64,000 nucleotides of DNA from DATARH01 sp963778385 (GCA_963778385.1 CAVZUA010000016.1:124001-188000); one strand, 5' to 3'; shown: positions 27,806-36,540, numbered from the stretch's first letter. Notes: generated by a model from the sequence alone, not told the origin. Numbers and translations are program-made.

Positions 27806-28735
27806 CTATTCCGCGTTCCCGTCACCCTTCAGCGCGATAACTGAGCCAAAGAGCTTGTTGTCCTTTAGCTTCGCCGGCGTTGCTGTCACATTCCACAAAA
27901 GAACGGTCTTATAATCACCATCGTTGCGGAAAGTGTTGTTAGTGACGGTGATTTCTGACGTGGGTTGGGTAACTCCCTCCGCACCGATGGCGATTGCGGC
28001 CGTATGGTTCTCCGATTTAGGCCCTTTTTCGAGGCTATTGTCGCGCACCAAGAGCGCCCCGCCGTTAGGGGCCTCGATCAGATAGCTGGATGTCCCCTCG
28101 GGACCATCAACTATTGTGCACCCAGTGACCTCGGTGCGCAGCGCCCGGGATTTGACGGAATGGCCCTGTCGGGTATTCGTGAACCGCGAATTTTCGACGC
28201 GTACCAGATTGACTTTGCCGACATAAATAGCATGGGCGCACGCGCTTTCGCAGAAGCCGTTTTTATCAAACTCGCTATTGCGAATAGTAACGGTCGTGCC
28301 TGGTACGCCGCCGAGAATGCCATTCTGGTTGTCGATGAACTTGACGTTCTCAACAATGAGGCTGCCATGATCGAGACGAATACCTGCACCATTCAAGTCA
28401 GGCACACGGGCACGTGTCAGGGTTAAGTTTCGCACCGTCGTGTTGTTACCAGTAATGACAAATAGCCCCTTTCCCATACAGGTCTTGTCTCTGATAACAA
28501 CTCCTTGGCCGGTGCCCTCGATCACAAGATCATCAGCTTTCCATACCGCACAATCAAAATATTCGCCTGGTTCTATTCTGATGTGATCGCCGTTTTTAGC
28601 GATCTCCGCGGCCGCTGACGGTGCTTTATAGATCTCATTCGGGCCAACCTTGAGGACGGCGGCCTGACAGGAGAGCGTCCCCAAGAAGCCCGCCAACAAA
28701 AGTGGGATGGGGCGAGCGCACACGGCGATACTCAT
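27806..28735 (-). CDS. secreted right-handed parallel beta-helix protein
   Basis: The product has 309 residues with a signal peptide ending near LSCQA. The mature part consists of short beta-strand coils (NNTTVRNLTLTRARV, GAGIRLDHGSLIVENVKF, TTVTIRNSEFDKNGF, NLVRVENSRFTNTRQGHSVK), the pattern of parallel beta-helix or pectate-lyase-like folds. Catalytic residues are not evident. It is clearly related to the C-terminal domain of the repeat protein at 30319-32949 (shared NNGAGIR/LNGAGIR, HSVKSRA/HEIKSRA and GPEGTSSYLIEAPNGGALLV-type steps). GGTGGAGGT precedes ATG 28735. It probably binds or cleaves an extracellular polysaccharide. Confidence 0.8.
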   Translation of the reverse strand: MSIAVCARPIPLLLAGFLGTLSCQAAVLKVGPNEIYKAPSAAAEIAKNGDHIRIEPGEYFDCAVWKADDLVIEGTGQGVVIRDKTCMGKGLFVITGNNTTVRNLTLTRARVPDLNGAGIRLDHGSLIVENVKFIDNQNGILGGVPGTTVTIRNSEFDKNGFCESACAHAIYVGKVNLVRVENSRFTNTRQGHSVKSRALRTEVTGCTIVDGPEGTSSYLIEAPNGGALLVRDNSLEKGPKSENHTAAIAIGAEGVTQPTSEITVTNNTFRNDGDYKTVLLWNVTATPAKLKDNKLFGSVIALKGDGNAE

Positions 28736-29376
28736 GGGACCTCCACCATCAAATCGATACCTCGCACCCAATGATTGATAGCATCGTCCGCGCGGAGTGG
28801 GGGCGATTGAGTAAGGTCGCGCCGCTCGCAATGGCGGATCCGGGGACCTGCGCAGCGGGCATATCCGAAAATCGGGCGCGGTTCGGGAGGGGGCGCTATC
28901 ATTTTCAACGGCAATCTGGAACCCGGAAACTGGTCGTCACGAACCACGCATTCCCGTGAGTTGCCGGATCGCCTGATCCCCAGCCGCCCGCAAGCCCGCC
29001 CGCCCGCGAGGTTGCGCCCGAGTTCCAGCTAATACACGCGCAATAAGCGGATCGTCGCGCGCGACGATCCTATACGGACAATCGGCAGGTAGGCGCATCC
29101 GTGATCGCCCGTTCGTGACGCCCTCTGCCATTACGCTGATCTCATTCCAACCTTCCCCGCACGCTACGGGACAGCGTTACGAACGGGCCGCGCTGGAGCC
29201 GCATCACCGACATCGAAGAGAGACTTTATCTCGGCGATCGGTACTTTTCCTCGTTCTCGACCTGGACGGCGCAACGCCGCTTCAAGCTCTGTTCGGAAAT
29301 CCTTGTCGTCTATCGACTGCACTGCAATGGCGCGAATTTCCGGACGCGCGCTCGCGGCAGAATAATAACGCGCGGC
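28736..29376. other. non-coding or decayed region
   Basis: No complete gene is visible. An open plus frame from about 29200 (ITDIEERLYLGDRYFSSFST) runs without a stop into the resolvase fragment and may be a relic of another gene. The minus frame in the same place also looks protein-like, so neither is called. Confidence 0.45.
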
Positions 29377-29610
29377 GAACCAGTCGGCGATATCCGGCGT
29401 CTGGCTGAGGGCAGTCAGAGGGGCCGCGCCATCCAAGCCGCTCGCGCCGACCAGTTCGCCGCCAATGTGCTGCCGATCATCGAGGACCTACGCTCGGCCG
29501 GCGTCACCACACTCATGGGCATCGCCGCGGCGCTGAATACCCGCGGCGTCCAGACCGCGCGCGGCGGCCGGTGGGACCCGACAACCGTCAAACGCATCCT
29601 GGCGCGATAG
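29377..29610 (+). pseudogene. serine resolvase, C-terminal fragment
   Basis: The frame reads GDIRRLAEGSQRGRAIQAAR then ADQFAANVLPIIEDLRSAGV and a GIAAALNTRGVQTARGGRW segment, closing with the stop at 29608-29610. This is the linker and DNA-binding end of a resolvase such as that at 6699-7364, with which it shares the pattern I-x-D-x-R-A/S-AGVT and RG-x-x-T-x-RG. The catalytic N-terminal domain is gone. Its upstream edge is estimated. Confidence 0.75.
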
Positions 29611-30114
29611 CGTCGTGTCACAAGGCCAGCGGACAGACTTATTGGCAAACGCAAATAAGTTGCCCGCTAGAAGGCCTCCGCGTTAGGACGCGAACTTCAG
29701 CGGAAATGTCGGCGGATGACGCCGATTACGTCGGCTACACGGGCTGGTTACGCCGGCCAGGCGCAGACTGGGGTTCCGAGTCAATCCATGGTGTATAGCG
29801 ACCCGCGGGCCTAGACAACCCTAGACAATCTAGACAACCCTAGACAATAACGAGCTCGTACGCTGATCCGAGCGCGCCGAAGTCCTCACGGGCCCGGGCC
29901 GTGCCGCATGACCGCCCGCTCTGCGATCCGAAAGCGGACCCACGCCGCGATCCTACGCAAAGGGCGAGACGCGCCAAAAGCGCTCGCATCATCGCGGGAC
30001 AGCAAAAAATGTGAGGGCCAAATCCCCCATGCAGCAGTAGCGGTGAGCATCTTTTCCGGTTGGCCGCTCCAGGCTAAGGATAGCCAGCAACGGCCGTCGT
30101 GTAGGACTGGTGGT
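29611..30114. other. intergenic region containing a tandem repeat
   Basis: The region holds the CTAGACAA tandem array at 29811-29848. A plus frame from ATG 29908 is open but without features. No other gene is supported. Confidence 0.5.
29811..29848 (+). repeat. 19-bp tandem duplication of CTAGACAAC/CTAGACAAT
   Basis: CTAGACAACC and CTAGACAAT alternate twice, giving four CTAGACAA octamers starting at 29811, 29821, 29830 and 29840. The array is 201 bases after the truncated resolvase stop. A single copy occurs at a similar distance after the intact resolvase at 7364. Confidence 0.8.
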
Positions 30115-30315
30115 ATGAGGACGAGAGTGCTGATCGTCGGCGGTGGCCCGGTCGGGCTGACGCTGGCCATCGATTTGGCGTGGCGCGGCATCGATGTCAC
30201 GGTCGCCGAGCGCCGGCCTGCCGGCGACCCTCCGGACGACGTTTTTCCGCGTGATCGGGCCGAATATGATATATCTGATTCAGTGGTGTTCGTCCTTCGG
30301 AAACAGGAAGGTTAG
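30115..30315 (+). pseudogene. FAD-dependent monooxygenase, N-terminal fragment
   Basis: ATG 30115 opens MRTRVLIVGGGPVGLTLAID then LAWRGIDVTVAERRPAGDPP, the FAD-binding beta-alpha-beta motif (GxGxxG) of aromatic-ring hydroxylases such as PheA/TfdB types. Similarity stops after about 40 residues at 30235. The frame then runs through unrelated DNA to a stop at 30315, four bases before the repeat-protein gene. The remaining enzyme was lost when that gene's segment arrived. Confidence 0.75.
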
Positions 30316-30318
30316 GCA

Positions 30319-32949
30319 ATGACGATATCGCCCGACGGCTCGATCTTGATGGCGGGCACGGGCGGCAGCTTGGTTACAAACGCAGGGATCTGGAGCTTCA
30401 GCGCCGCCGGCGCTGGCGGCGGGAACGTCATCCTGCTGAATGGGCAGCCAGCCGCAAATGGTTCCGCGGTTGAGCTCGAAGTCGCCAATCAAGGCCAGCT
30501 GTACGCCGACAATGCACAGGGTCAGTGGTACGTGTGGAATGGCGCGGGGTGGAGCGGATCATCGGCTCCCCCAGGCACTTCGCCGCCACCTTCGGGGCTT
30601 TCGCCCGACGGCTCGATCTTGATGGCGGGCACGGGCGGCAGCTTGGTTACAAACGCAGGGATCTGGAGCTTCAGCGCCGCCGGCGCTGGCGGCGGGAACG
30701 TCATCCTGCTGAATGGGCAGCCAGCCGCAAATGGTTCCGCGGTTGAGCTCGAAGTCGCCAATCAAGGCCAGCTGTACGCCGACAATGCACAGGGTCAGTG
30801 GTACGTGTGGAATGGCGCGGGGTGGAGCGGATCATCGGCTCCCCCAGGCACTTCGCCGCCACCTTCGGGGCTTTCGCCCGACGGCTCGATCTTGATGGCG
30901 GGCACGGGCGGCAGCTTGGTTACAAACGCAGGGATCTGGAGCTTCAGCGCCGCCGGCGCTGGCGGCGGGAACGTCATCCTGCTGAATGGGCAGCCAGCCG
31001 CAAATGGTTCCGCGGTTGAGCTCGAAGTCGCCAATCAAGGCCAGCTGTACGCCGACAATGCACAGGGTCAGTGGTACGTGTGGAATGGCGCGGGGTGGAG
31101 CGGATCATCGGCTCCCCCAGGCACTTCGCCGCCACCTTCGGGGCTTTCGCCCGACGGCTCGATCTTGATGGCGGGCACGGGCGGCAGCTTGGTTACAAAC
31201 GCAGGGATCTGGAGCTTCAGCGCCGCCGGCGCTGGCGGCGGGAACGTCATCCTGCTGAATGGGCAGCCAGCCGCAAATGGTTCCGCGGTTGAGCTCGAAG
31301 TCGCCAATCAAGGCCAGCTGTACGCCGACAATGCACAGGGTCAGTGGTACGTGTGGAATGGCGCGGGGTGGAGCGGATCATCGGCTCCCCCAGGCACTTC
31401 GCCGCCACCTTCGGGGCTTTCGCCCGACGGCTCGATCTTGATGGCGGGCACGGGCGGCAGCTTGGTTACAAACGCAGGGATCTGGAGCTTCAGCGCCGCC
31501 GGCGCTGGCGGCGGGAACGTCATCCTGCTGAATGGGCAGCCAGCCGCAAATGGTTCCGCGGTTGAGCTCGAAGTCGCCAATCAAGGCCAGCTGTACGCCG
31601 ACAATGCACAGGGTCAGTGGTACGCGTGGAATGGCGCAGGATGGAATAGCACCAGCAACCCGAATTCCGGCAGCCCGCCGCCAACGACCACCCCACCAAC
31701 GACCGCCGCGGCGTTCCTGAATGTCGCCGAGAATGCTGCGGCAACGCCGATCGGCATCGTCGCGCCCACCGACCCGAACGGCTACATGGCCGGCGAGCTC
31801 AGCGTCACGGTCACGGCGGTGCCGAGCGACGGGACGGTGTTGCTGAACGGGGTGGCGGTCACAGCTGGCGAGAGCCTGAGCGTGGCGCAACTGACCGCCC
31901 TCGATTTTGCGCCTACCGTCGGCGCCTATTCGCAAACTTCTCCCTTGGCCTACACGGTGGCTGACCCCTCGGGCGCAAACGCCGAAGGGACCGCGTCATT
32001 GACAATCGGCCCGGCCACGGATGGCCGCGTGCTGACGGTCGGTACGGGACAGCAGTATGCGACGCTCGCCGCCGCCGTCGCCGCCTCGCAGAACGGCGAC
32101 ACGATCAAGGTGCAGGCCGGCACCTATGTCAATGACTTCGCCCAGATCAACACCAACGTGACGATCGAGGGCGTCGGTGGCATGGCCGTTTTCGAGGCGA
32201 CCGAAAACATCCCCAACGGCAAAGCGATCCTCGTCACCGACGCCAACGTGACGATCAACAACCTGGAATTTACCGGGGCTACGGTCGCCGATAACAACGG
32301 CGCGGGCATTCGCTACGAAAGCGGCGATCTGATCCTCAACAACGATTATTTCTACAACAATCAGGAAGGCCTGCTTTCCGCCGCTGATCCAAGCGGCAAC
32401 CTACTGATTACCAACACCGAATTCGACCACAACGGCGACGGCAGCGGCTTCACGCATAACCTCTATATCGGCGACATGAACTCTTTGATGATCGACAACA
32501 GCTACTTCCACGACGCGGTAGTCGGCCACGAGATCAAGAGCCGGGCGGCCAATACCTATATCTATAATTCGCGGATCGACGATCTGTCCGGTACGGCCAG
32601 CTACAGCGTCGACCTACCGAACGGCGGCAATGTAATACTCGCCGACAACGTCATCCAGCAGGGGCCGAATTCGCAGAACCCCACCATTATCGCCTACGGC
32701 GAGGAGGGTTCGCTCTACGCCGGCGGCAGTTTGCAGATGGACGGCAACACATTGGTCAACGACCTGACCTCGCACACCCCGCTCGGCGTCTGGAACGACA
32801 CCGGCGCAACCGCGCAGCTCGCCAACACCCAGATCAACGGCCTGACACCAGGCGAAGTCGCTGCGGGCCCGGTCTCCCAGACCGGCAATACCTTCCTCTC
32901 GTCCCGGCCGACCCTCGACACCTCGCACCCCTGGCTGGCAATGACGTGA
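30319..32949 (+). CDS. large secreted-type protein: five tandem repeats, cadherin-like domain and beta-helix
   Basis: The product has 876 residues. Residues 4-440 are five copies of a 91-residue repeat (GNVILLNGQPAANGSAVELE, VANQGQLYADNAQGQWYVWN and a Pro-rich linker SAPPGTSPPPSG). Repeats of this kind occur in secreted alphaproteobacterial proteins. A tandem-95/cadherin-like domain follows (about 470-570, LNVAENAAATPIGIVAPTDP), then a parallel beta-helix to the end (VLTVGTGQQYATLAAAVAAS). There is no N-terminal signal peptide, so type I secretion is plausible though not shown. An AGGAAGG site precedes ATG. The beta-helix is a paralog of the protein at 27806-28735. Confidence 0.85.
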   Translation: MTISPDGSILMAGTGGSLVTNAGIWSFSAAGAGGGNVILLNGQPAANGSAVELEVANQGQLYADNAQGQWYVWNGAGWSGSSAPPGTSPPPSGLSPDGSILMAGTGGSLVTNAGIWSFSAAGAGGGNVILLNGQPAANGSAVELEVANQGQLYADNAQGQWYVWNGAGWSGSSAPPGTSPPPSGLSPDGSILMAGTGGSLVTNAGIWSFSAAGAGGGNVILLNGQPAANGSAVELEVANQGQLYADNAQGQWYVWNGAGWSGSSAPPGTSPPPSGLSPDGSILMAGTGGSLVTNAGIWSFSAAGAGGGNVILLNGQPAANGSAVELEVANQGQLYADNAQGQWYVWNGAGWSGSSAPPGTSPPPSGLSPDGSILMAGTGGSLVTNAGIWSFSAAGAGGGNVILLNGQPAANGSAVELEVANQGQLYADNAQGQWYAWNGAGWNSTSNPNSGSPPPTTTPPTTAAAFLNVAENAAATPIGIVAPTDPNGYMAGELSVTVTAVPSDGTVLLNGVAVTAGESLSVAQLTALDFAPTVGAYSQTSPLAYTVADPSGANAEGTASLTIGPATDGRVLTVGTGQQYATLAAAVAASQNGDTIKVQAGTYVNDFAQINTNVTIEGVGGMAVFEATENIPNGKAILVTDANVTINNLEFTGATVADNNGAGIRYESGDLILNNDYFYNNQEGLLSAADPSGNLLITNTEFDHNGDGSGFTHNLYIGDMNSLMIDNSYFHDAVVGHEIKSRAANTYIYNSRIDDLSGTASYSVDLPNGGNVILADNVIQQGPNSQNPTIIAYGEEGSLYAGGSLQMDGNTLVNDLTSHTPLGVWNDTGATAQLANTQINGLTPGEVAAGPVSQTGNTFLSSRPTLDTSHPWLAMT
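30328..31640 (+). repeat. 273-bp in-frame tandem repeat, nearly five copies
   Basis: Units begin at 30328, 30601, 30874, 31147 and 31420. The first four appear identical and the fifth departs only near its end (about 31624). Near-perfect identity at synonymous positions indicates recent duplication or gene conversion. Copy number is likely to vary between strains. Confidence 0.95.
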
Positions 32950-33335
32950 TCGCGGAGCACGCCGTGTCTACTTCCACCTCATCGCGCAAGGCGTCGCCAT
33001 CCAACGAGAAAATCCGGACTTGAGCTGACGCGAATTTTCTCCCGAAAAACATACACGTTGCGCCAAAGCCCTGGCGTCGGACTGCGCGACCGCACGCGGC
33101 TCATGCGCGTAGGACTGAAACCCAACTTGGTATTGTGGACCGTTGGCGCATTGGCAGTATTCGACGACCGCAAAAGGCCCGGCCTGGCGCGCTGATTACT
33201 TGCCGTGCGCGCAGGCGCGATCAAGGTTGGACAGATCATCGGCGGCCCGCCGGCTATACTTGATCCATCGCTACCCGATGCGGCAAGGGCATAGAAGCGG
33301 GGCAGACGTTCGAGCTGGCCTAAAGCGCTCGGGAG
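32950..33335. other. no gene seen
   Basis: Only short, featureless frames occur between the repeat protein and the transposase fragments. No terminator or repeat is obvious. Confidence 0.5.
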
Positions 33336-33641
33336 GTGCCAGGGCAAGGCATCTCCGATTACGAGCCCATGCATCGCCGCCGGGCCCGGCTGGACGACCT
33401 CAAAACGGGCGATGGCCGGCCCTTGCCTCCGCAGCTCAAGGCGCAGGTCAGCCGCGAGCTCGAGCGGCTCGACCTCCTGCACCAGCAGCTCGAAGCTGTG
33501 GAGGCTGAATGCAACGCGCTCCTGGCCTCGACAGAAAGCGTCGACAAACCGGTGCCGACGGCGCTGCTGCTCCGGCTGAAGGGTGTCGGGCCCGATTTTG
33601 CCAACGTGCTCTGGTCGGAGGGCCTCTACCGCAGCTTCGCC
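33336..33641 (+). pseudogene. IS110-family transposase fragment
   Basis: The frame reads QVSRELERLDLLHQQLEAVE and LLLRLKGVGPDFANVLWSEG then LYRSF, matching the central coiled segment and the start of the Transposase_20 domain. It ends abruptly at about 33641, where the reverse strand begins to read a different transposase. Both the DEDD domain and the C-terminus are absent. Confidence 0.78.
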
Positions 33642-33898
33642 CAGGCGATGCCCCGCTCACTGGCGATCCCTTCGAAATACCCAATCATGTGCATCCGGAA
33701 GTAACGCCCCGGCGGCACCGACGGTGCTCCCATCTTTGGCGCGTAATAAGGCTGGCAGGCCGTCTCGACAAATCCGTCAAAACCGCCCGCGAGCAGCACT
33801 TCCTGAAGCCGATCGTAAAACACATGCCCCGGTGAGCGGGGCATCTCCGCCCAAGTCACGATCAGATCACGTTGCCGATCGCCCTCGCGCCCCATTGA
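33641..33898 (-). pseudogene. IS1182-like transposase, N-terminal fragment
   Basis: The minus frame reads RDLIVTWAEMPRSPGHVFYD then RLQEVLLAGGFDGFVETACQ and PPGRYFRMHMIGYFEGIASE, the typical N-terminus of this transposase group. It is cut at about 33641, exactly where the IS110 fragment on the other strand ends. Confidence 0.78.
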
Positions 33899-34286
33899 CA
33901 TCCCGAAAGCCCCGATCAGTCCCGCTTCACACAGAATCAACGAAAGCGGACTTCGTCAACGGGCTGTTCTCATGTTCGCTTTCAAGAGGTCGGGCGCGCT
34001 TTTCTGTTCCGCGGCGGCGGATGGGGCAGGCCGTAGGATGCGCAGGGCAGGAGACAGGACCCGAAGACGCCGGTTGAACAAGCTCTCATGCGCGGGTTGG
34101 GTACCGCATGACCGTGGTTTCGTCTTGGGGCTGCCTCACTCTAGGGACGAGCGTCGATCCGGGGACCGGCTCATAACAGCGCGGGAGGGTTCCCCACCGC
34201 GGCCCTGCCCCCCGCCCTGCGCATCGGTTACATTATGTCCAGCAGCTCCTCACCTGGTTCCGGCTGCGATGGAGGGCGGCACCTGA
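33899..34286. other. no gene seen
   Basis: The stretch between the IS1182 fragment and the IS110 element has no supported frame. Its right part is probably the non-coding end of the IS110 element. Confidence 0.5.
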
Positions 34287-35396
34287 TCAGACCAGAGCCG
34301 GCTGCGCGAGGCGGGCAATCGCCCAGATGAAGCCAACCATCTCGCGGGCGATCGCGGTCGTAACCACAACTTTCGGCCTGCCGGTCGCAGCCAGGCGCCG
34401 ATATCGCGCGCACAAGCGGAGCTGCGCTTTCCAGGCGATGTCGCGCACCGCCGCGGGCAGCCCCTCGAGGCGGTCGTGAAGCTTACGGCTCACCCGCGCC
34501 GACATGCGGTAAGTCCAGGCCCCTTCGATGAGCACGCGCCGCGCCAAGGCGTTGCCGGCCTTGGTGATGCCACCACGTCGAACCGAGCGCCCGGACGAGT
34601 GCTCGCTCGGCACCAGGCCGAGATAGGCCATCAGCTGCCGGGGATTAGCGAAGCGGCGAAAGTCACCGACTTCCGCCACGACGGTGACCGCCACGACGAG
34701 GGCGACCCCGCGCATCGACTGGAGAGCCGCGACGACGGGCGCCATCGACCAGTTCGGCAGCAGCTCCTCGATCTGCTGCGTCAGCCGGTCGCGTCGGGTC
34801 TCAGCTTCCTGGACAGCATGAATGTAGTCCTGCAGCACGATCTGCTGAGCCGGATGCTCGAACTGCACCGTCGACAGCCAGCGTCGATAGGCCAAGGTCC
34901 AGGCGCGAGCCCCGCGGTAAATCCGCTCATGGCGCAGCAGGAAGCCTTGCAGGTGTTGTCGCGCTTTGACCAACACCCGAACCGCGGTCGCCCGTGCCCG
35001 CACCAAATCGCGCATCGCCTCGTGAGCGGCATCGGGTATCCAGATTGCCGTCAGCTCGCCGGCCCGATGCAGCTTCGCCAGCATCAGCGCATCGCGGCGA
35101 TCCGTCTTGACCCGGTCGCCCGCCTTCATCGGGATCAGCGACGGCGCTACCACAACGCACTCATGCCCGTAACCGGTCAGCAGCCGGTGAAGTCCGTAGC
35201 CGCAAGGGCCAGCTTCGTAGCACAAGCTGAGCCGCCGACCGCCTTTACTGAGCCGCGACACCACCTTACTCAGGATCTCGGGACGGTTCTCGAAAACCCC
35301 GAGCTGTCGTACTTCGCCGCCGCGCCTGCCCTCTGCTACCGCAATACATACCGTCGCCTTGTGCACGTCCAATCCGACAAAAGTGATATCGTCCAT
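34287..35396 (-). CDS. IS110-family transposase (DEDD recombinase)
   Basis: The product has 369 residues and is complete. The N-terminal DEDD RuvC-like domain has Asp in FVGLDVHKAT, Glu in CYEAGPCGYGL and paired Asp in KTDRRDALMLAKL. The C-terminal Transposase_20 domain has LQSMRGVALVVAVTVVAEVG and RQLMAYLGLVPSEHSSGRSV with the expected Ser. IS110 enzymes use a structured bridge RNA from the element's non-coding end to choose target and donor DNA. ATG 35396 is preferred over the upstream in-frame start because conserved residues begin there. The gene is intact. Confidence 0.92.
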   Translation of the reverse strand: MDDITFVGLDVHKATVCIAVAEGRRGGEVRQLGVFENRPEILSKVVSRLSKGGRRLSLCYEAGPCGYGLHRLLTGYGHECVVVAPSLIPMKAGDRVKTDRRDALMLAKLHRAGELTAIWIPDAAHEAMRDLVRARATAVRVLVKARQHLQGFLLRHERIYRGARAWTLAYRRWLSTVQFEHPAQQIVLQDYIHAVQEAETRRDRLTQQIEELLPNWSMAPVVAALQSMRGVALVVAVTVVAEVGDFRRFANPRQLMAYLGLVPSEHSSGRSVRRGGITKAGNALARRVLIEGAWTYRMSARVSRKLHDRLEGLPAAVRDIAWKAQLRLCARYRRLAATGRPKVVVTTAIAREMVGFIWAIARLAQPALV

Positions 35397-35398
35397 CA

Positions 35399-35475
35399 GG
35401 CCCGTCCCCCATGCTTGAGGCTCTGTGCCGGTCATCCGCCACAACCCTCGACAGTGTGCATGCCGAGGACGGGCC
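35399..35475 (-). ncRNA. candidate bridge-RNA region or start-sequestering hairpin upstream of the IS110 transposase
   Basis: Immediately upstream of the transposase start, GGCCCGTCC (35467-35475 on the reverse strand) can pair with GGACGGGCC (35399-35407). The 9-bp stem encloses a 59-base loop. The 3' arm ends two bases before the ATG and includes the likely ribosome site. In IS110-group elements this upstream non-coding end encodes the bridge RNA. The stem is seen; the RNA role is inferred. Confidence 0.5.
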
Positions 35476-35484
35476 GCCGATCAC

Positions 35485-35719
35485 TCAGCGGACATTGGGT
35501 CTAGCCGGTACGTATTGGCTGATCGGCGAAGACAAGAAGCCGGCTGCAGAGATCGCGGCCTCACCGAAACCGAGCGCGCCGGCGTTGCCTGCAGCGCCGA
35601 TAGCAGCCGCACCGACAGCGCCGGTGGCATCTCCTGACCAGCCTTCGAGGCTTGTTACCGGCCTGCCGCCAATAAGCCCGCGGGCCACACAATCAGTCAG
35701 TCCCGCGAAGGGCAATTAG
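35485..35719 (+). pseudogene. Ala/Pro-rich open frame beside IS110, possible gene remnant
   Basis: A frame running from the IS edge encodes TYWLIGEDKKPAAEIAASPK followed by an Ala-Pro-rich tail and a stop at 35719. It has no start of its own and may be the C-terminus of a gene cut by the IS110 element. Composition alone cannot prove it. The 10-mer AGCGGACATT occurs at both ends of this segment (about 35498 and 35717). Confidence 0.3.
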
Positions 35720-35857
35720 CGGACATTCGTCATCCGATGGAAGGGTGCAGCGTGGCTCACCGGTTCGTGAGGGAACGCGTCGACGCATCCTGTCCTACCA
35801 CTATCGGGTTGAGCGGCTTAATCGTCGCTGATCTCAACTTATCAGGGGGACGACACA

Positions 35858-36427
35858 GTGACGATTCGACGTCCACATCGCGTCATGGCTCCGGCGCTGC
35901 TCATGGCCGTTTTACCTCTCTGCGCGTGCGTCTCGCAAAGCGCCTACGACGCGCTGCAGGCGCAGAACCAACAATTGCAGACGCAAAATCAACAACTGCA
36001 GTCGCAGGTGAGCACCGGCCGCGAGCAGATCACCCGGCTGCAAGGCGCCATCAAATACACGGTCAACAGCGATCTGCTTTTCAAGCCGGGCAGTTGGGGC
36101 ATCGCGCCCGAGGGGGAGCAAGTCATGGCGAAGATGGCATCCCAGCTCGCGTCGACCCAGCAGAACCCGCTCGTGGTCAACGGCTACACCGACAATGCAC
36201 CAATAGGGGCGGCACTGAAGAAACGCGGCGTGACGTCCAACCTCGAACTGTCGCAAAAGCGCGCCGACGCCGTTATGCAATTCCTCACGGCGCACGGCGT
36301 TAAACCCGATCTGCTCTCGGCCAAGGGGTTCGGAGAGGCCGACCCGATCGCGCCGAATACGACGCCGGCCGGACGCGCGGAAAACCGTCGTGTGGAGATC
36401 ACGTTAGCTTCGTCCGCAAGCCACTGA
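35858..36427 (+). CDS. OmpA-family outer membrane lipoprotein
   Basis: The product has 189 residues. The signal peptide ends in a lipobox-like LCAC, so the mature protein is probably lipidated at Cys. A short coiled coil follows (LQAQNQQLQTQNQQLQSQ). The C-terminal OmpA domain binds peptidoglycan, with VVNGYTDNAPIG, LSQKRADAVMQFLTAHGV and the closing GRAENRRVEI. It would tie the outer membrane to the cell wall. Translation begins at GTG 35858, seven bases after AGGGGGA. It has no linked tol-pal genes and is therefore not assigned as Pal. Confidence 0.9.
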   Translation: MTIRRPHRVMAPALLMAVLPLCACVSQSAYDALQAQNQQLQTQNQQLQSQVSTGREQITRLQGAIKYTVNSDLLFKPGSWGIAPEGEQVMAKMASQLASTQQNPLVVNGYTDNAPIGAALKKRGVTSNLELSQKRADAVMQFLTAHGVKPDLLSAKGFGEADPIAPNTTPAGRAENRRVEITLASSASH

Positions 36428-36527
36428 ACCGCCGCGGCCCGCTCGGCTCCGGCCGGGCAGGAGGCTGACACACGGGGGGCCGCGCCTCACTGGCCGATAG
36501 TGTGTCGGCCCGGCACTAGCATTGTTG

Positions 36528-36540
36528 CCCGCTTGATAAT
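36528..36540 (+). repeat. third copy of CCCGCTTGATAAT
   Basis: The exact 13-base motif recurs here in intergenic DNA, 100 bases after the OmpA gene. It is followed by a less similar continuation than the copies at 13090 and 25226. Confidence 0.6.

Noticed and set aside
29886..30200. Genes on either strand before the FAD fragment
   Set aside because: Frames of 100-135 residues exist but have no start signals or family features.
30319..32949. Diversity-generating retroelement target
   Set aside because: No reverse transcriptase or template repeat is present; the repeats are identical rather than diversified.
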